Part shown: positions 26,504-34,849 of the stretch, piece by piece
Layout: every line of letters begins with the position of its first letter
How positions within the stretch are numbered: position 1 is the first letter of the stretch
DNA from: Alkalihalobacterium elongatum
GTDB taxonomy: Bacteria > Bacillota > Bacilli > Bacillales > Bacillaceae_F
NCBI RefSeq assembly: GCF_019024285.1
Contig: NZ_WMKZ01000009.1
Coordinates: 61,737-125,736 of the forward strand
Reading direction: 5' to 3'
Length of the DNA: 64,000 bases
Program-made: the position numbers and the translations under genes
Notes under the pieces: generated by a model
Told to the model about the DNA's origin: nothing
Database searches by the model: none
What the model saw: the letters and a program-made list of their open reading frames with translations, nothing else

Positions 26504-26535
26504 GGTTGTCAAAAAATTCATTTTGACAACCTTTT
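26504..26535 (+). terminator. intrinsic terminator
   Basis: A perfect 11-bp stem (GGTTGTCAAAA/TTTTGACAACC) followed by TTTTATG, lying between convergent genes. Confidence 0.85.
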
Positions 26536-26566
26536 ATGTACAAGGCTAATCGTGTTATAAATGTTT

Positions 26567-27166
26567 TTATGCCTCATGGTATTTTAAAAACGTAATAATT
26601 GTTTCAAAGCAGTTAGTTTTATAAAAATCGTGTAGGTCATCGCGGTTACACATTAACCATTGAATTAAGGTTCCATCAATAATCGCGCGAATTATTTTTG
26701 ATGCTTGATAAATCTCAATTTCTTGAGAAAATACACCTTCTTCTTGACCAAGAGAAACGATTTCTCTTCCTAATCCCCAACAATTTTCATAAAATTGAAG
26801 GTTGATTTGTTGGTATTGCTCATTTCGGCTAGCTTGTGCAATAAAGTCGAGGTAAACCTTATAAAACTTTCGATTTTTTTCTGGACTAATAAATACAGAT
26901 TGAATATAAGCTTCTAATTTCTTAATTGCTGTAGATTGATCGTTAATAGCCTGGCATTCATTTTTGTAAATTTGTTCGGTCACCCATTCCAATAGGGAGG
27001 AAAAAACGTCCTCTTTATTTTGAAAATAATAATTGGTTACCCCTTTACTTACTCCTGCGTAGTCTGCAATATCCTGTAATGTGACAGCTTCAAACCCTTT
27101 ATCAGCAACAGCATGAAAAGCTGCCTTTAATATTTGCTCTCTTCGTTCCACTGCTCTTTTTTTCAT
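26567..27166 (-). CDS. TetR-family transcriptional regulator
   Basis: 199 residues. The N-terminal helix-turn-helix (residues about 10-55) reads RREQILKAAFHAVADKGFEAVTLQDIADYAGVS then YYFQNKEDVF. The C-terminal ligand domain contains SPEKNRKFYKVYLDF and resembles BetI-type regulators. ATG follows AAGGTGGG. It is divergent from the oxidoreductase gene and probably represses it: a TGAC..GTCA dyad overlaps that promoter's -35 element. Confidence 0.92.
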   Translation of the reverse strand: MKKRAVERREQILKAAFHAVADKGFEAVTLQDIADYAGVSKGVTNYYFQNKEDVFSSLLEWVTEQIYKNECQAINDQSTAIKKLEAYIQSVFISPEKNRKFYKVYLDFIAQASRNEQYQQINLQFYENCWGLGREIVSLGQEEGVFSQEIEIYQASKIIRAIIDGTLIQWLMCNRDDLHDFYKTNCFETIITFLKYHEA

Positions 27167-27233
27167 CGAATTTACCCACCTTATCGATATATCTCCTTTC
27201 TAGTATACTATAAAACTTATTTATAAGAATATT

Positions 27234-27263
27234 TTGACCAGTCAGAATAATTTTTGCTATAAT
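27234..27263 (+). promoter_or_regulatory. sigma-A promoter with overlapping TGAC-CA-GTCA dyad
   Basis: TTGACC (27234-27239), an 18-nt spacer and TATAAT (27258-27263) drive the oxidoreductase gene. The half-sites TGAC and GTCA (27235-27244) straddle the -35, a plausible operator for the divergent TetR protein. Confidence 0.65.
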
Positions 27264-27301
27264 TAATTAAATTCAAAGTTAATAAATGGGAGGGGAAAGA
27301 A

Positions 27302-28291
27302 ATGAGTAAAACTTTTAAAGCATTAGTTGTAAACAAAAAAGAAGAAGAATTTTCTTTAGACTTTAAAGATGTGTCAATAAATGATCTTCCTAAAGGTAAT
27401 GTATTAATTAAAGTCCATTATTCGAGCGTAAACTATAAAGACGGACTTGCAAGTATTCCGAAAGGAAAAATTGTCCAATCATATCCGTTTATACCTGGCA
27501 TCGACCTAGCGGGAACGGTTGTTTCATCAGAAGATCCTCGTTTTATAGAAGGAACCGAGGTCATAGCAACGAGTTATGAAATAGGTGTTTCACATTTTGG
27601 AGGGTATGCTGAATTTGCTCGTATTCCTGGTGAGTGGGTCGTTCCTTTACCAGAAGGACTTACATTGGAAGAAGCGATGATTTACGGGACAGCAGGATTT
27701 ACCGCCGCTTTATCCGTTCATAGATTAGAAGAGAATGGATTAACGCCTGATAAAGGTAAAGTGCTTGTTACTGGTGCGACAGGAGGGGTCGGCAGTATCG
27801 CTGTAGCCATCTTAAATCAACGTGGGTACGAGGTAGTTGCAAGTACGGGAAAGAAAGAAGAGTACGACTATTTACATACACTAGGAGCCAAAGAGGTTAT
27901 TTCGCGACAGGATGTAGTGCCAGAGAAAATTCGCCCTCTTGATAAGCAAATTTGGGCGGGAGCTGTAGACCCTGTAGGGGGCAATACATTATCTGCCATT
28001 CTTAGTCGGATGCAATACGGTGGGTCTGTGGCGGTTAGTGGACTAACAGGAGGTATGGAAGTACCAACTACAGTCTTTCCATTTATCCTTCGCGGAGTAA
28101 ATTTATTAGGAATTGATTCCGTATATTGTCCACTCGAACTTAGAAAAGTACTTTGGGAACGAATGGCCAATGAGTATAAGCCAGAAAATTTAAAAATGAT
28201 TGCTGTTGAGAGTAATTTTGAGGAACTTCCCAAACATTTAACTTCGATATTAAAAGGGCATATACGTGGAAGAGTGGTCGTAAAAATATAA
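27302..28291 (+). CDS. YhfP/AcuI-type NADPH-dependent quinone/acryloyl-CoA reductase
   Basis: 329-residue medium-chain dehydrogenase/reductase without structural or catalytic zinc Cys ligands. The N-terminal GroES-like domain has VHYSSVNYKDGLAS and PFIPGIDLAGTV. The nucleotide fold has VTGATGGVGSIAVAIL (about 158-173) and STGKKEEYDYLHTLGA. Members reduce acryloyl-CoA or quinone-like substrates with NADPH. The divergent TetR regulator suggests induction by a metabolite. ATG follows GGGAGGGG. Confidence 0.88.
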   Translation: MSKTFKALVVNKKEEEFSLDFKDVSINDLPKGNVLIKVHYSSVNYKDGLASIPKGKIVQSYPFIPGIDLAGTVVSSEDPRFIEGTEVIATSYEIGVSHFGGYAEFARIPGEWVVPLPEGLTLEEAMIYGTAGFTAALSVHRLEENGLTPDKGKVLVTGATGGVGSIAVAILNQRGYEVVASTGKKEEYDYLHTLGAKEVISRQDVVPEKIRPLDKQIWAGAVDPVGGNTLSAILSRMQYGGSVAVSGLTGGMEVPTTVFPFILRGVNLLGIDSVYCPLELRKVLWERMANEYKPENLKMIAVESNFEELPKHLTSILKGHIRGRVVVKI

Positions 28292-28369
28292 AGTTATGAA
28301 ATAAGAGCTTTGTAGAGGTAAAGTGTGAATATTAATTTACAATAAAAAAGCCTAATAACAAGTAGGGTG

Positions 28370-28407
28370 AAAAGGGGGTTCATTAAGGTAAGTGAACCCT
28401 TTTCGTC
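28370..28407 (+). terminator. hairpin between convergent genes
   Basis: AAAAGGG-GGTTCA (28370-28382) pairs with TGAACCCTTTT (28393-28403) with two extra G residues, followed by a short T-rich stretch. Confidence 0.7.
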
Positions 28408-28442
28408 TATTATGGTTCATTATTTTTGAATACAAACTTTCA

Positions 28443-29303
28443 CTAGTAAGTGAAAAAAATCTTGTTCTTTAGCTTAATTCTGATATGTTTATGTTGATTT
28501 TTTACTGGAAAAGGAATGATTTGAATGGTTTGGTTAAATGAAGTCCTACGAAAATATCTTTTGTATTGGTTGACATACTCGGCTAATAAACTCTCAAGAT
28601 AATAATCAATATAAATATCCGACTCGATTATTTTTATTAAAAGCGTTTCTTTATCAATTTTTGATATTCTACCGAGCTCATTTTTAAACCGACTTAAAAA
28701 CCGACTAAAGCACATCAATTTTTCATAGGTTAGCCGTTTCGGGTGATTTTCATGAAGTACGGCTAGATAAAATAATTTTTGCTTTAATTCAGAATCAATT
28801 TCAAGTTTTTCAATGTTATTTAGCATAAGTAAACGGTTTAAATTAGAAGTACTACGAAATTCACAAGGTATGTTAGGATGTAATAAATACTCCATTACCT
28901 CTTGGATAGTGTGCCCTGTTTCTTTTGCTAATGTTTCAACAGTAATGTGTTTTCGAAGTTGAACAAATAGTGCGTGTTTGTCTAACGGATCAAGCTTAGA
29001 ATAAAGAAGTAAATATCGAAACATGATTAAGAGACGTTCTTTTCCACTAATCTTTGTCTTTATTACGACACAAGGAAGCATAACGTCCTTTTCTTTTTCA
29101 TTATATGTTTCTTTAAAAGCATAATAATCCTGGTAGCTACTGATGAGTAAATACATACCATTTGGTTGTTGCTCAACAAAGAAAGGAAAGTACAATACGG
29201 ATGTAAAATTCATGTTTTGTTTAAGGCTGTTAATTACACTTTTACACCTTTTGAATTTAAATGCAGGAGTAATCTTGGCAAGTGGAATGTTCCTAAGTTC
29301 CAT
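28443..29303 (-). CDS. degenerate ParB-like protein
   Basis: 286 residues from the ATG at 29303 (AAGGGGTGA upstream). Residues about 3-80 follow the ParB N-domain layout (RNIPLAKITPAF, then FFVEQQPNGMYLLISSYQDYYAFKE, then LPCVVIKTK). The GxxRxxA nucleotide-binding motif is replaced by SSYQDYYA. A helix-turn-helix-like stretch follows (VETLAKETGHTIQEVMEYL, about residue 133). The C-terminal half is helical and basic. ParB proteins bind CTP and DNA; loss of the motif argues for a different role. Function unknown. Confidence 0.6.
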   Translation of the reverse strand: MELRNIPLAKITPAFKFKRCKSVINSLKQNMNFTSVLYFPFFVEQQPNGMYLLISSYQDYYAFKETYNEKEKDVMLPCVVIKTKISGKERLLIMFRYLLLYSKLDPLDKHALFVQLRKHITVETLAKETGHTIQEVMEYLLHPNIPCEFRSTSNLNRLLMLNNIEKLEIDSELKQKLFYLAVLHENHPKRLTYEKLMCFSRFLSRFKNELGRISKIDKETLLIKIIESDIYIDYYLESLLAEYVNQYKRYFRRTSFNQTIQIIPFPVKNQHKHIRIKLKNKIFFTY

Positions 29304-29441
29304 ACACTTCACCCCTTAAAATAGAAGATATGAAACGTAATTTTTGTCTTATTCCTCTTGCTTAAAGACTATCAAAACATTAAATAAAAAGTAGTGTGAA
29401 GTAACAACTAGTATAAGTTAGGAAAAGGTTGTGCGATTATC

Positions 29442-30359
29442 GTGAAAAAATATCAAGTGTGGCTGATGTTAGTCTTGGCAACGTTATTTTGGGCTGGGAA
29501 TTTTGTGTTTGGAAGTTATGTCGTGAACGAGATGGATCCCATTTGGATGACGTTCTCGAGGTGGGTTTTAGCATTACTTTTATTGTTTCCTATTGCCTAC
29601 TTTGTAGAGAAGCCAAAATGGATGCTTGTTAAAAAAGATTGGCCACTTCTTATCCTAAATGGGATTTTTGGGATCATTGGTTATAATTTAATATTATATT
29701 CTGCATTAGAATACACTTCTTCAACGAATGCTTCATTAGTTGCAGCAATGAATCCAGCAGTTATCGTTGTAGTATCGGTTATTTTGTTAAAAGAGCGATT
29801 ATCTAAGCTCCAACTTCTTGGATTTATTGTTTCTTTAGCAGGTGTTGTTGTAATTTTAACCCAGGGACAAATAAGCCGGATATTATCTTTTGATTTTAAT
29901 AAAGGCGATCTTCTGATGGTTGGAGCTATCATCGTGTGGACCCTATATTCAATCATCGGTAAACGTTTAACGTTACCACCAATTTCTGCAACGGCAGTTT
30001 CGACTTTATTTGCAATGGTACTACTAGCACCGTTTGCATTTTCACAAGGCTTTCCTTTAACAGAGCTAAGTCCATTAGCACTATCAGGAATTGTTTATTT
30101 TGTCCTTTTTCCTTCGGTAGGGTCGTTCATATTTTGGAATATTGCTGTTCGAGAAATCGGTGCAAGTCAATCTGGAATATTCTTAAACCTCATTCCAGTT
30201 TTCACTGCAATTATCAGCATACTAGTAGGAGAGATGATTACGATCATACAAGTAGTAGGTGGCTTATTCGTTTTTATAGGGGTTTATTTAACGACAGGAT
30301 TGTTAGATCAAAAATTAGCATCGCATCGGGATAAAGCTATCTTAAGGAAGTCGGGCTAA
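29442..30359 (+). CDS. EamA-family (DMT superfamily) transporter
   Basis: 305 residues with ten spans in two EamA repeats. The first is residues about 8-138 (LATLFWAGNFVFGSYVV, then ERLSKLQLLGFIVSLAGVVVIL). The second is about 150-285 (GAIIVWTLYSIIGKRL, SQSGIFLNLIPVFTAIISILVGE). Members export amino acids or metabolites. GTG start; the ribosome binding site AGGAAAAGG is rather distant. Monocistronic with a terminator. Confidence 0.88.
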   Translation: MKKYQVWLMLVLATLFWAGNFVFGSYVVNEMDPIWMTFSRWVLALLLLFPIAYFVEKPKWMLVKKDWPLLILNGIFGIIGYNLILYSALEYTSSTNASLVAAMNPAVIVVVSVILLKERLSKLQLLGFIVSLAGVVVILTQGQISRILSFDFNKGDLLMVGAIIVWTLYSIIGKRLTLPPISATAVSTLFAMVLLAPFAFSQGFPLTELSPLALSGIVYFVLFPSVGSFIFWNIAVREIGASQSGIFLNLIPVFTAIISILVGEMITIIQVVGGLFVFIGVYLTTGLLDQKLASHRDKAILRKSG

Positions 30360-30367
30360 AAGGGAAT

Positions 30368-30405
30368 AAAGGGGTCATGGTAGATAAATCCATGCCCTTT
30401 TATTT
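30368..30405 (+). terminator. intrinsic terminator
   Basis: AAAGGGG-TCATGG pairs with CCATG-CCCTTT, followed by TATTTATG. Confidence 0.75.
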
Positions 30406-30473
30406 ATGAAGTACTCCTTGTTATCCATTTTTGTTTTTTAAATTGAAGAACGAAGAACATAAAAAGGATTAGG

Positions 30474-30644
30474 TTAAAGCTTAGGCCTTTTTATTTTGTT
30501 TACTGTTTGGTTCTTCGATGTTTGTTCTAGCTTTTGATAGATGTTATTAATTAATTTTTTTTCATCTTTTGATAAAAATACTTTTCTTTTTTGTTTAACC
30601 AGTAATTGAGCCAAGTATTGTTTTTCTCTTCCAGTTAGCCACAT
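30474..30644 (-). CDS. 56-residue basic hypothetical protein
   Basis: A very Lys-rich protein (MWLTGREKQYLAQLL, then a helix with FLSKDEKKLINNIYQKLEQ) ending RPKL. ATG follows AAGGGTGATG at normal spacing, which supports coding. No family recognised. It could be a small nucleic-acid-binding protein by charge alone. Confidence 0.6.
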   Translation of the reverse strand: MWLTGREKQYLAQLLVKQKRKVFLSKDEKKLINNIYQKLEQTSKNQTVNKIKRPKL

Positions 30645-30896
30645 GTTCATCACCCTTTTTAAATTTATGGCTTTGTTGAATCAATTGTTAATAATGCTTA
30701 TAGGAATAATACATAATACGTAAATAACTGGCTGTGTTGTGATACTTTAATGTTAGTTTCTAATATAAGTACGTTTTTTAAAGTGGTTAAGTTGCGCTCT
30801 TCACAAAATTGAAAGATTTGCATACGAAAGTAATACTAAATGTTTGGTATACTTGAATGTGAGTTTTAACCTGTCAGCTCGGAAAGGGGCAACGAG

Positions 30897-31961
30897 ATGA
30901 ATATTTTCTTAACTGGAGGTACTGGTTTTTTAGGTACCCAATTGATTTTACAACTATTAGAGTCAAAACATAAAGTATTTGTATTGGCACGATCTAAGAA
31001 GAAGAGTCAAACATTAATAGATAAAATTCCTACAAACTTACGATCAGAGCTTGAAATTATTGAAGGAGATCTATCTAATTCTGTGTTATCAATTTCAAAC
31101 GAAGATCAGATCTATCTTACTAACAAAATTGATGTATTTTACCACATAGCTGCCTTATTATCTTTTGATATTAATAAGAAAGACGAGCTTAATGAAATTA
31201 ACTATATCGGAACTCGGAATACGTTGCAGTTTGCGAAAAACATCGGTGTAAATGCTTACTATTATGTAAGCACAGCTTATACTCTTGGAAAAAAAGAACA
31301 GGCAATGGAAACCCTTCATGACCTAAATGGAGAGTTTAATAATGCTTATGAAGAAACGAAGTGTAAAGCGGAACATTTGGTAATGAATTATAGTAGTGAT
31401 ATGAAAGTATCTATTTTTAGACCAGCTATTATTGTTGGTGACTCTAAAACAGGTCAAACCGATTCGGTGTTTGGGTTATACGGCTTCTTAAAGGGACTCG
31501 AAATCTTTAAAAAACGAATTTCAAGGGCAGGGTATGAACAAGAGAGAATGTTTAATATCGTTGGTAATCCATTAGGTACACAAAATTTTGTGCCTATCGA
31601 TTATGTATGTTGTGTGTTGTTAGCTGGTTTAGTGAATGCACAAAATCGAATGATCTACCATATTACGAACCCAAATCCTCCTGTTAATAACCCAGGTTTA
31701 ACTGTAATTCGCGACCTACTTGATTTACCGCTGATCCAATTCACGAATAAAAAAGATATTCATTTAACAAAAGAAGAAGCCGTTTTAAATAACTTTATTT
31801 CAAGTTTTTCAGTGTATTTTAATCGAGATATTCATTTTGATATTTCTAACACTCTTCAATTGCTTAGGGAAACAAATAATGACGTATTGAACATGGATGA
31901 GTACATGTTTAAGACGATTATTCTTGGAGCTAAGAAAGAAAAAGAATCAGTGTTAACTTAA
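30897..31961 (+). CDS. extended SDR / thioester-reductase-like NAD(P)-binding protein
   Basis: 354 residues. The N-terminal Rossmann motif is TGGTGFLGTQL (residues 6-16). The family pattern EGDLS, then IAALLSFD, then the NYIGTRNTL helix and the active-site YEETKCKAEH (Tyr-x3-Lys) follow. FRPAIIVGDSKTGQTD is typical of male-sterility/fatty acyl-CoA or carboxylate reductase C-domains. It probably reduces a thioester or acts on a lipid-like substrate. It forms an operon with the hydrolase 14 nt downstream. Confidence 0.82.
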   Translation: MNIFLTGGTGFLGTQLILQLLESKHKVFVLARSKKKSQTLIDKIPTNLRSELEIIEGDLSNSVLSISNEDQIYLTNKIDVFYHIAALLSFDINKKDELNEINYIGTRNTLQFAKNIGVNAYYYVSTAYTLGKKEQAMETLHDLNGEFNNAYEETKCKAEHLVMNYSSDMKVSIFRPAIIVGDSKTGQTDSVFGLYGFLKGLEIFKKRISRAGYEQERMFNIVGNPLGTQNFVPIDYVCCVLLAGLVNAQNRMIYHITNPNPPVNNPGLTVIRDLLDLPLIQFTNKKDIHLTKEEAVLNNFISSFSVYFNRDIHFDISNTLQLLRETNNDVLNMDEYMFKTIILGAKKEKESVLT

Positions 31962-31975
31962 TAAGGAGTAGGTTT

Positions 31976-32773
31976 ATGTTAAATTACAAAACTTCAGAAA
32001 TATCACCAAGTCATTCTTGGGTCGTACTCATTCATGGATTAGGTGGCAGCTCAACAATTTGGTACAAACAAATTGATGAATACAAAAAGTCTTTTAATGT
32101 ATTATTAGTAGATTTATGTGGACACGGGGAATCTAAAGATAAATACACACAGGTAGCTAATTACACTTTTCAGTTTATCGCGAAGGAAGTAATAAAAGTA
32201 TTGGATCACCTCAATATTAAATCAGCCCATTTTGTCGGGGTATCACTAGGTACAATTGTTAACCATAATATTGCATTGATCGTCCCGGACCGTGTAAAAT
32301 CAATGACACAAGCTGGTGCAGTAGTCAAATTTAATGCACGATGTAAGCTTTTATTAAGTATTGGTCATATTCTAAAAAACTTTATTCCCTATATGTGGTT
32401 GTACAGTTTTTTCGCCTATATCATTATGCCGAGGAAGCAGCATAAAAAGTCTAGGACGATATTTATCAAAGAAGCAAAAAAATTAGGGAAGTTAGAATTT
32501 ATTAAATGGTTTGATATTGTTAAGCAGGAAACAGAACAATCCTATCTCTCATTTAAAAAGATGAAAAGGAATTTCCAAACACTATATGTGTCAGGAATTA
32601 ATGATCATATGTTTATTCACTTTCTAAAAAAAGAAATTGCTACAGTACGAAACTGTAAATTGCTTATACTAGAAAAAAGTGGCCATGTTTGTAACATCGA
32701 AGCATTTAAGAAATTTAATAGTATTTCAATAAAATTTATTAAGAAATACAAAGCGATAAAAAAGGCAAGTTAA
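31976..32773 (+). CDS. alpha/beta hydrolase
   Basis: 265 residues with a catalytic triad in order: oxyanion LIHGLGG, nucleophile GVSLGT (Ser about 94), Asp in SGINDHMF and His in KSGHVCN. The lid region is basic and contains a hydrophobic stretch (FIPYMWLYSFFAYIIMP), suggesting a lipid-like or membrane substrate. It is second gene of a two-gene operon and is followed by a strong terminator. Confidence 0.87.
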   Translation: MLNYKTSEISPSHSWVVLIHGLGGSSTIWYKQIDEYKKSFNVLLVDLCGHGESKDKYTQVANYTFQFIAKEVIKVLDHLNIKSAHFVGVSLGTIVNHNIALIVPDRVKSMTQAGAVVKFNARCKLLLSIGHILKNFIPYMWLYSFFAYIIMPRKQHKKSRTIFIKEAKKLGKLEFIKWFDIVKQETEQSYLSFKKMKRNFQTLYVSGINDHMFIHFLKKEIATVRNCKLLILEKSGHVCNIEAFKKFNSISIKFIKKYKAIKKAS

Positions 32774-32792
32774 TAAATAAAATAAAAGTCTT

Positions 32793-32828
32793 AAAACTGC
32801 TTCAAATTTTACGGAGCAGTTTTTTTGT
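32793..32828 (+). terminator. intrinsic terminator
   Basis: AAAACTGCT/AGCAGTTTT stem followed by a T run. The next stretch (32829-33183) holds two short palindromes, CACGTttctACGTG (33071-33084) and AGAAACtGTTTCT (33110-33122), and no supported gene. Confidence 0.88.
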
Positions 32829-33183
32829 TCTTCTCCTATAATTAGGATTGGATTTTATCCTAAGACAGTCATTAATTAAAATAACTATCTTATTCCTAAC
32901 TGTAAATGTACGCAAGGTACTAAAATTCATAATTTCTTTAAGAAAAAAATTATATTTTAATAGTCATTTAGAGATAGTTCCAATTGATTAGGGTTCTCGA
33001 TATTCACTCCACTAATTTCCATATGGTCATACATCCCTACCTTTTTTCGGTTTTTAATTACATATTTCTACACGTTTCTACGTGATTGATACATAGAAGA
33101 TAAGGCAATAGAAACTGTTTCTACTATATAAAGTATTGATAAAATTACCTAATAGTAAGAATTAAAAAAAGTTGGTGAGATAT

Positions 33184-34191
33184 ATGTTTATGAATTTTGA
33201 ATTAGGTATTGATTTAGGAACAGATAATGTTCTTGTATATAGTAAAGAAAAAGGAATTATTGTAAATGAACCTTCGATTGTTGCTATCAACAAGCATTCA
33301 CAAGAAGTGGTAGCTGTAGGAATGGACGCAAAGCAAATGGTCGGTAAAACGCCTGAAAATATTAGAGTAGTAAGTCCGTTAAAAAATGGTGTGATCGCTG
33401 ATTTTGAAGTTACTGCAATGCTACTAAAACATATAATGAAAATATCAGCTAAAAAACTCGGGTTATCTTTTAGAAAGCCAAGTGTTATCATTTGTGCTCC
33501 CTCTGGATCTACATCTGTCGAACAAAGAGCAATTATCGATGCAGTTAGAAGTTGTGGAGCAAAACAAGTGGAGTTGATTGAAGGGCCTGTTGCTGCTGCA
33601 ATTGGAGCAGGACTTCCCGTGGACGAACCGATTGCTAATGTAGTTGTAGATATTGGTGGAGGAACTACTGAGGTTGCTATCATCTCATTTGGAGGTGTTG
33701 TTTCTTGTCAATCGATTCGCATCGGCGGCCATAAGTTTGATGAAGATATTATTCACTACATTCGAAAAAAATACAACCTTCTAATTGGTGAAAGAACAGC
33801 TGAACAAATAAAAATGGACATTGGTTATGCACCTTGTGCCCATGATAAGCAGTCAATTGATATTAGAGGAAGAGACCTTGTTACTGGGTTACCAAAAAAC
33901 GTCACGATTCATTCTATAGAAATACAAGAATCAATGAAAGAAGATCTTCTCCATATTTTAGAGGCGATTCGTGCAACGCTTGAAGACTGCCCACCTGAAT
34001 TAAGTGGTGACATTGTTGACCGTGGTGTAATTCTTACTGGTGGCGGTGCGTTATTAAATGGAATAGAGGATTGGTTAAGTGAGGAAATTGTTGTGCCTGT
34101 AATGCTAGCACCAAGTCCGCTAGAATCAGTAGCGGTCGGTACAGGTAAATCTCTTAAAATGCTTTCTAGAATGAAAAAACGTATTGTCTAA
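33184..34191 (+). CDS. mreBH: MreBH, actin-like cell-shape protein
   Basis: 335 residues from ATG 33184. Actin-fold phosphate loops are present: [11 protein letters not shown] near the N-terminus, and the [18 protein letters not shown] and [13 protein letters not shown] motifs. Sequence features [27 protein letters not shown] and [21 protein letters not shown] follow B. subtilis MreBH more closely than Mbl or MreB. It directs lateral wall synthesis and localises the LytE hydrolase. It is a stand-alone gene, as MreBH usually is. ATG 33190 is an alternative start. Confidence 0.93.
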   Translation: MFMNFELGIDLGTDNVLVYSKEKGIIVNEPSIVAINKHSQEVVAVGMDAKQMVGKTPENIRVVSPLKNGVIADFEVTAMLLKHIMKISAKKLGLSFRKPSVIICAPSGSTSVEQRAIIDAVRSCGAKQVELIEGPVAAAIGAGLPVDEPIANVVVDIGGGTTEVAIISFGGVVSCQSIRIGGHKFDEDIIHYIRKKYNLLIGERTAEQIKMDIGYAPCAHDKQSIDIRGRDLVTGLPKNVTIHSIEIQESMKEDLLHILEAIRATLEDCPPELSGDIVDRGVILTGGGALLNGIEDWLSEEIVVPVMLAPSPLESVAVGTGKSLKMLSRMKKRIV

Positions 34192-34215
34192 GACTTATCA
34201 TTAATTAATTTTGAC

Positions 34216-34253
34216 AAAACACCTTATGTAAAAATATGCTTAAGGTGTTTTTG
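34216..34253 (+). terminator. intrinsic terminator
   Basis: AACACCTTA/TAAGGTGTT stem followed by TTTTG. Confidence 0.85.
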
Positions 34254-34352
34254 TTATGTAATCATTGCATTGGAATAGGTGAAGTATAAAAGAGAAGAGA
34301 CTGGCAATTCTAGATATACGAGATTTTTGTTACTAAAGGAAGGAAAAATATA

Positions 34353-34508
34353 ATGAAGGACAAGGGACCGTTATGGAAAAAGTGGTGGTTTTGGCTCATC
34401 ATCGGTGTTGTTTGTATTAACATCTTAATTACGAATTTAAATGAAAATAACTATACTCCAGAACAAGACCATAATGAACTAAAACAAGGGAATATATCTA
34501 CACATTAA
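34353..34508 (+). CDS. 51-residue single-span membrane protein
   Basis: The charged N-terminus (MKDKGPLWKK) is followed by a Trp-rich span (residues 11-29, WWFWLIIGVVCINILI) and a polar 20-residue tail. A good AAAGGAAGGAAA ribosome binding site precedes the ATG. No family recognised. Confidence 0.6.
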   Translation: MKDKGPLWKKWWFWLIIGVVCINILITNLNENNYTPEQDHNELKQGNISTH

Positions 34509-34599
34509 GCATGAAATGGATAAGGTAACGTACATATTCTTTGATCATAATAGAAATGTAGAGTTAAATTGATAAATATGATTTATCCAGTTTAACTTG

Positions 34600-34760
34600 G
34601 GCCAAGATTCCCACTTTAAGCTTCTTAAGGAACCGAGTAGCTAAGTTGGAGTCGATGGAACACTTATTAAAGTCGCCACGTCCTATGGCAACGTCTGTGT
34701 GACCTGATTCGTGCAGGGCAGAGAAACAACCCGATTGGTTCAACTAATTATATGCCGATA
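34600..34760. repeat. dispersed Bacillaceae intergenic repeat
   Basis: A GC-richer, structured stretch (CGCCACGTCC, TGTGTGACC, ATTCGTGCAGGGCAGAG, GGTTCAACTAATT). Its last 48 bp match 11900-11934 with an extra insertion (CCCGATT). There is no reading frame of note. It fills most of the gap between the small membrane protein and the DUF2254 gene. Confidence 0.5.
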
Positions 34761-34849
34761 TAACCATTTTAACTTCTTATGAAATGGAGCGATTAGTCAT
34801 CTAGATCCTAACAAAGTCTTTACCCCATTTTAATGGAGGTGGGTGGTTT

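Noticed and set aside
32960..33034. 25-codon minus-strand frame before mreBH
   Set aside because: Ribosome site too close to the ATG and no recognisable protein; likely chance.
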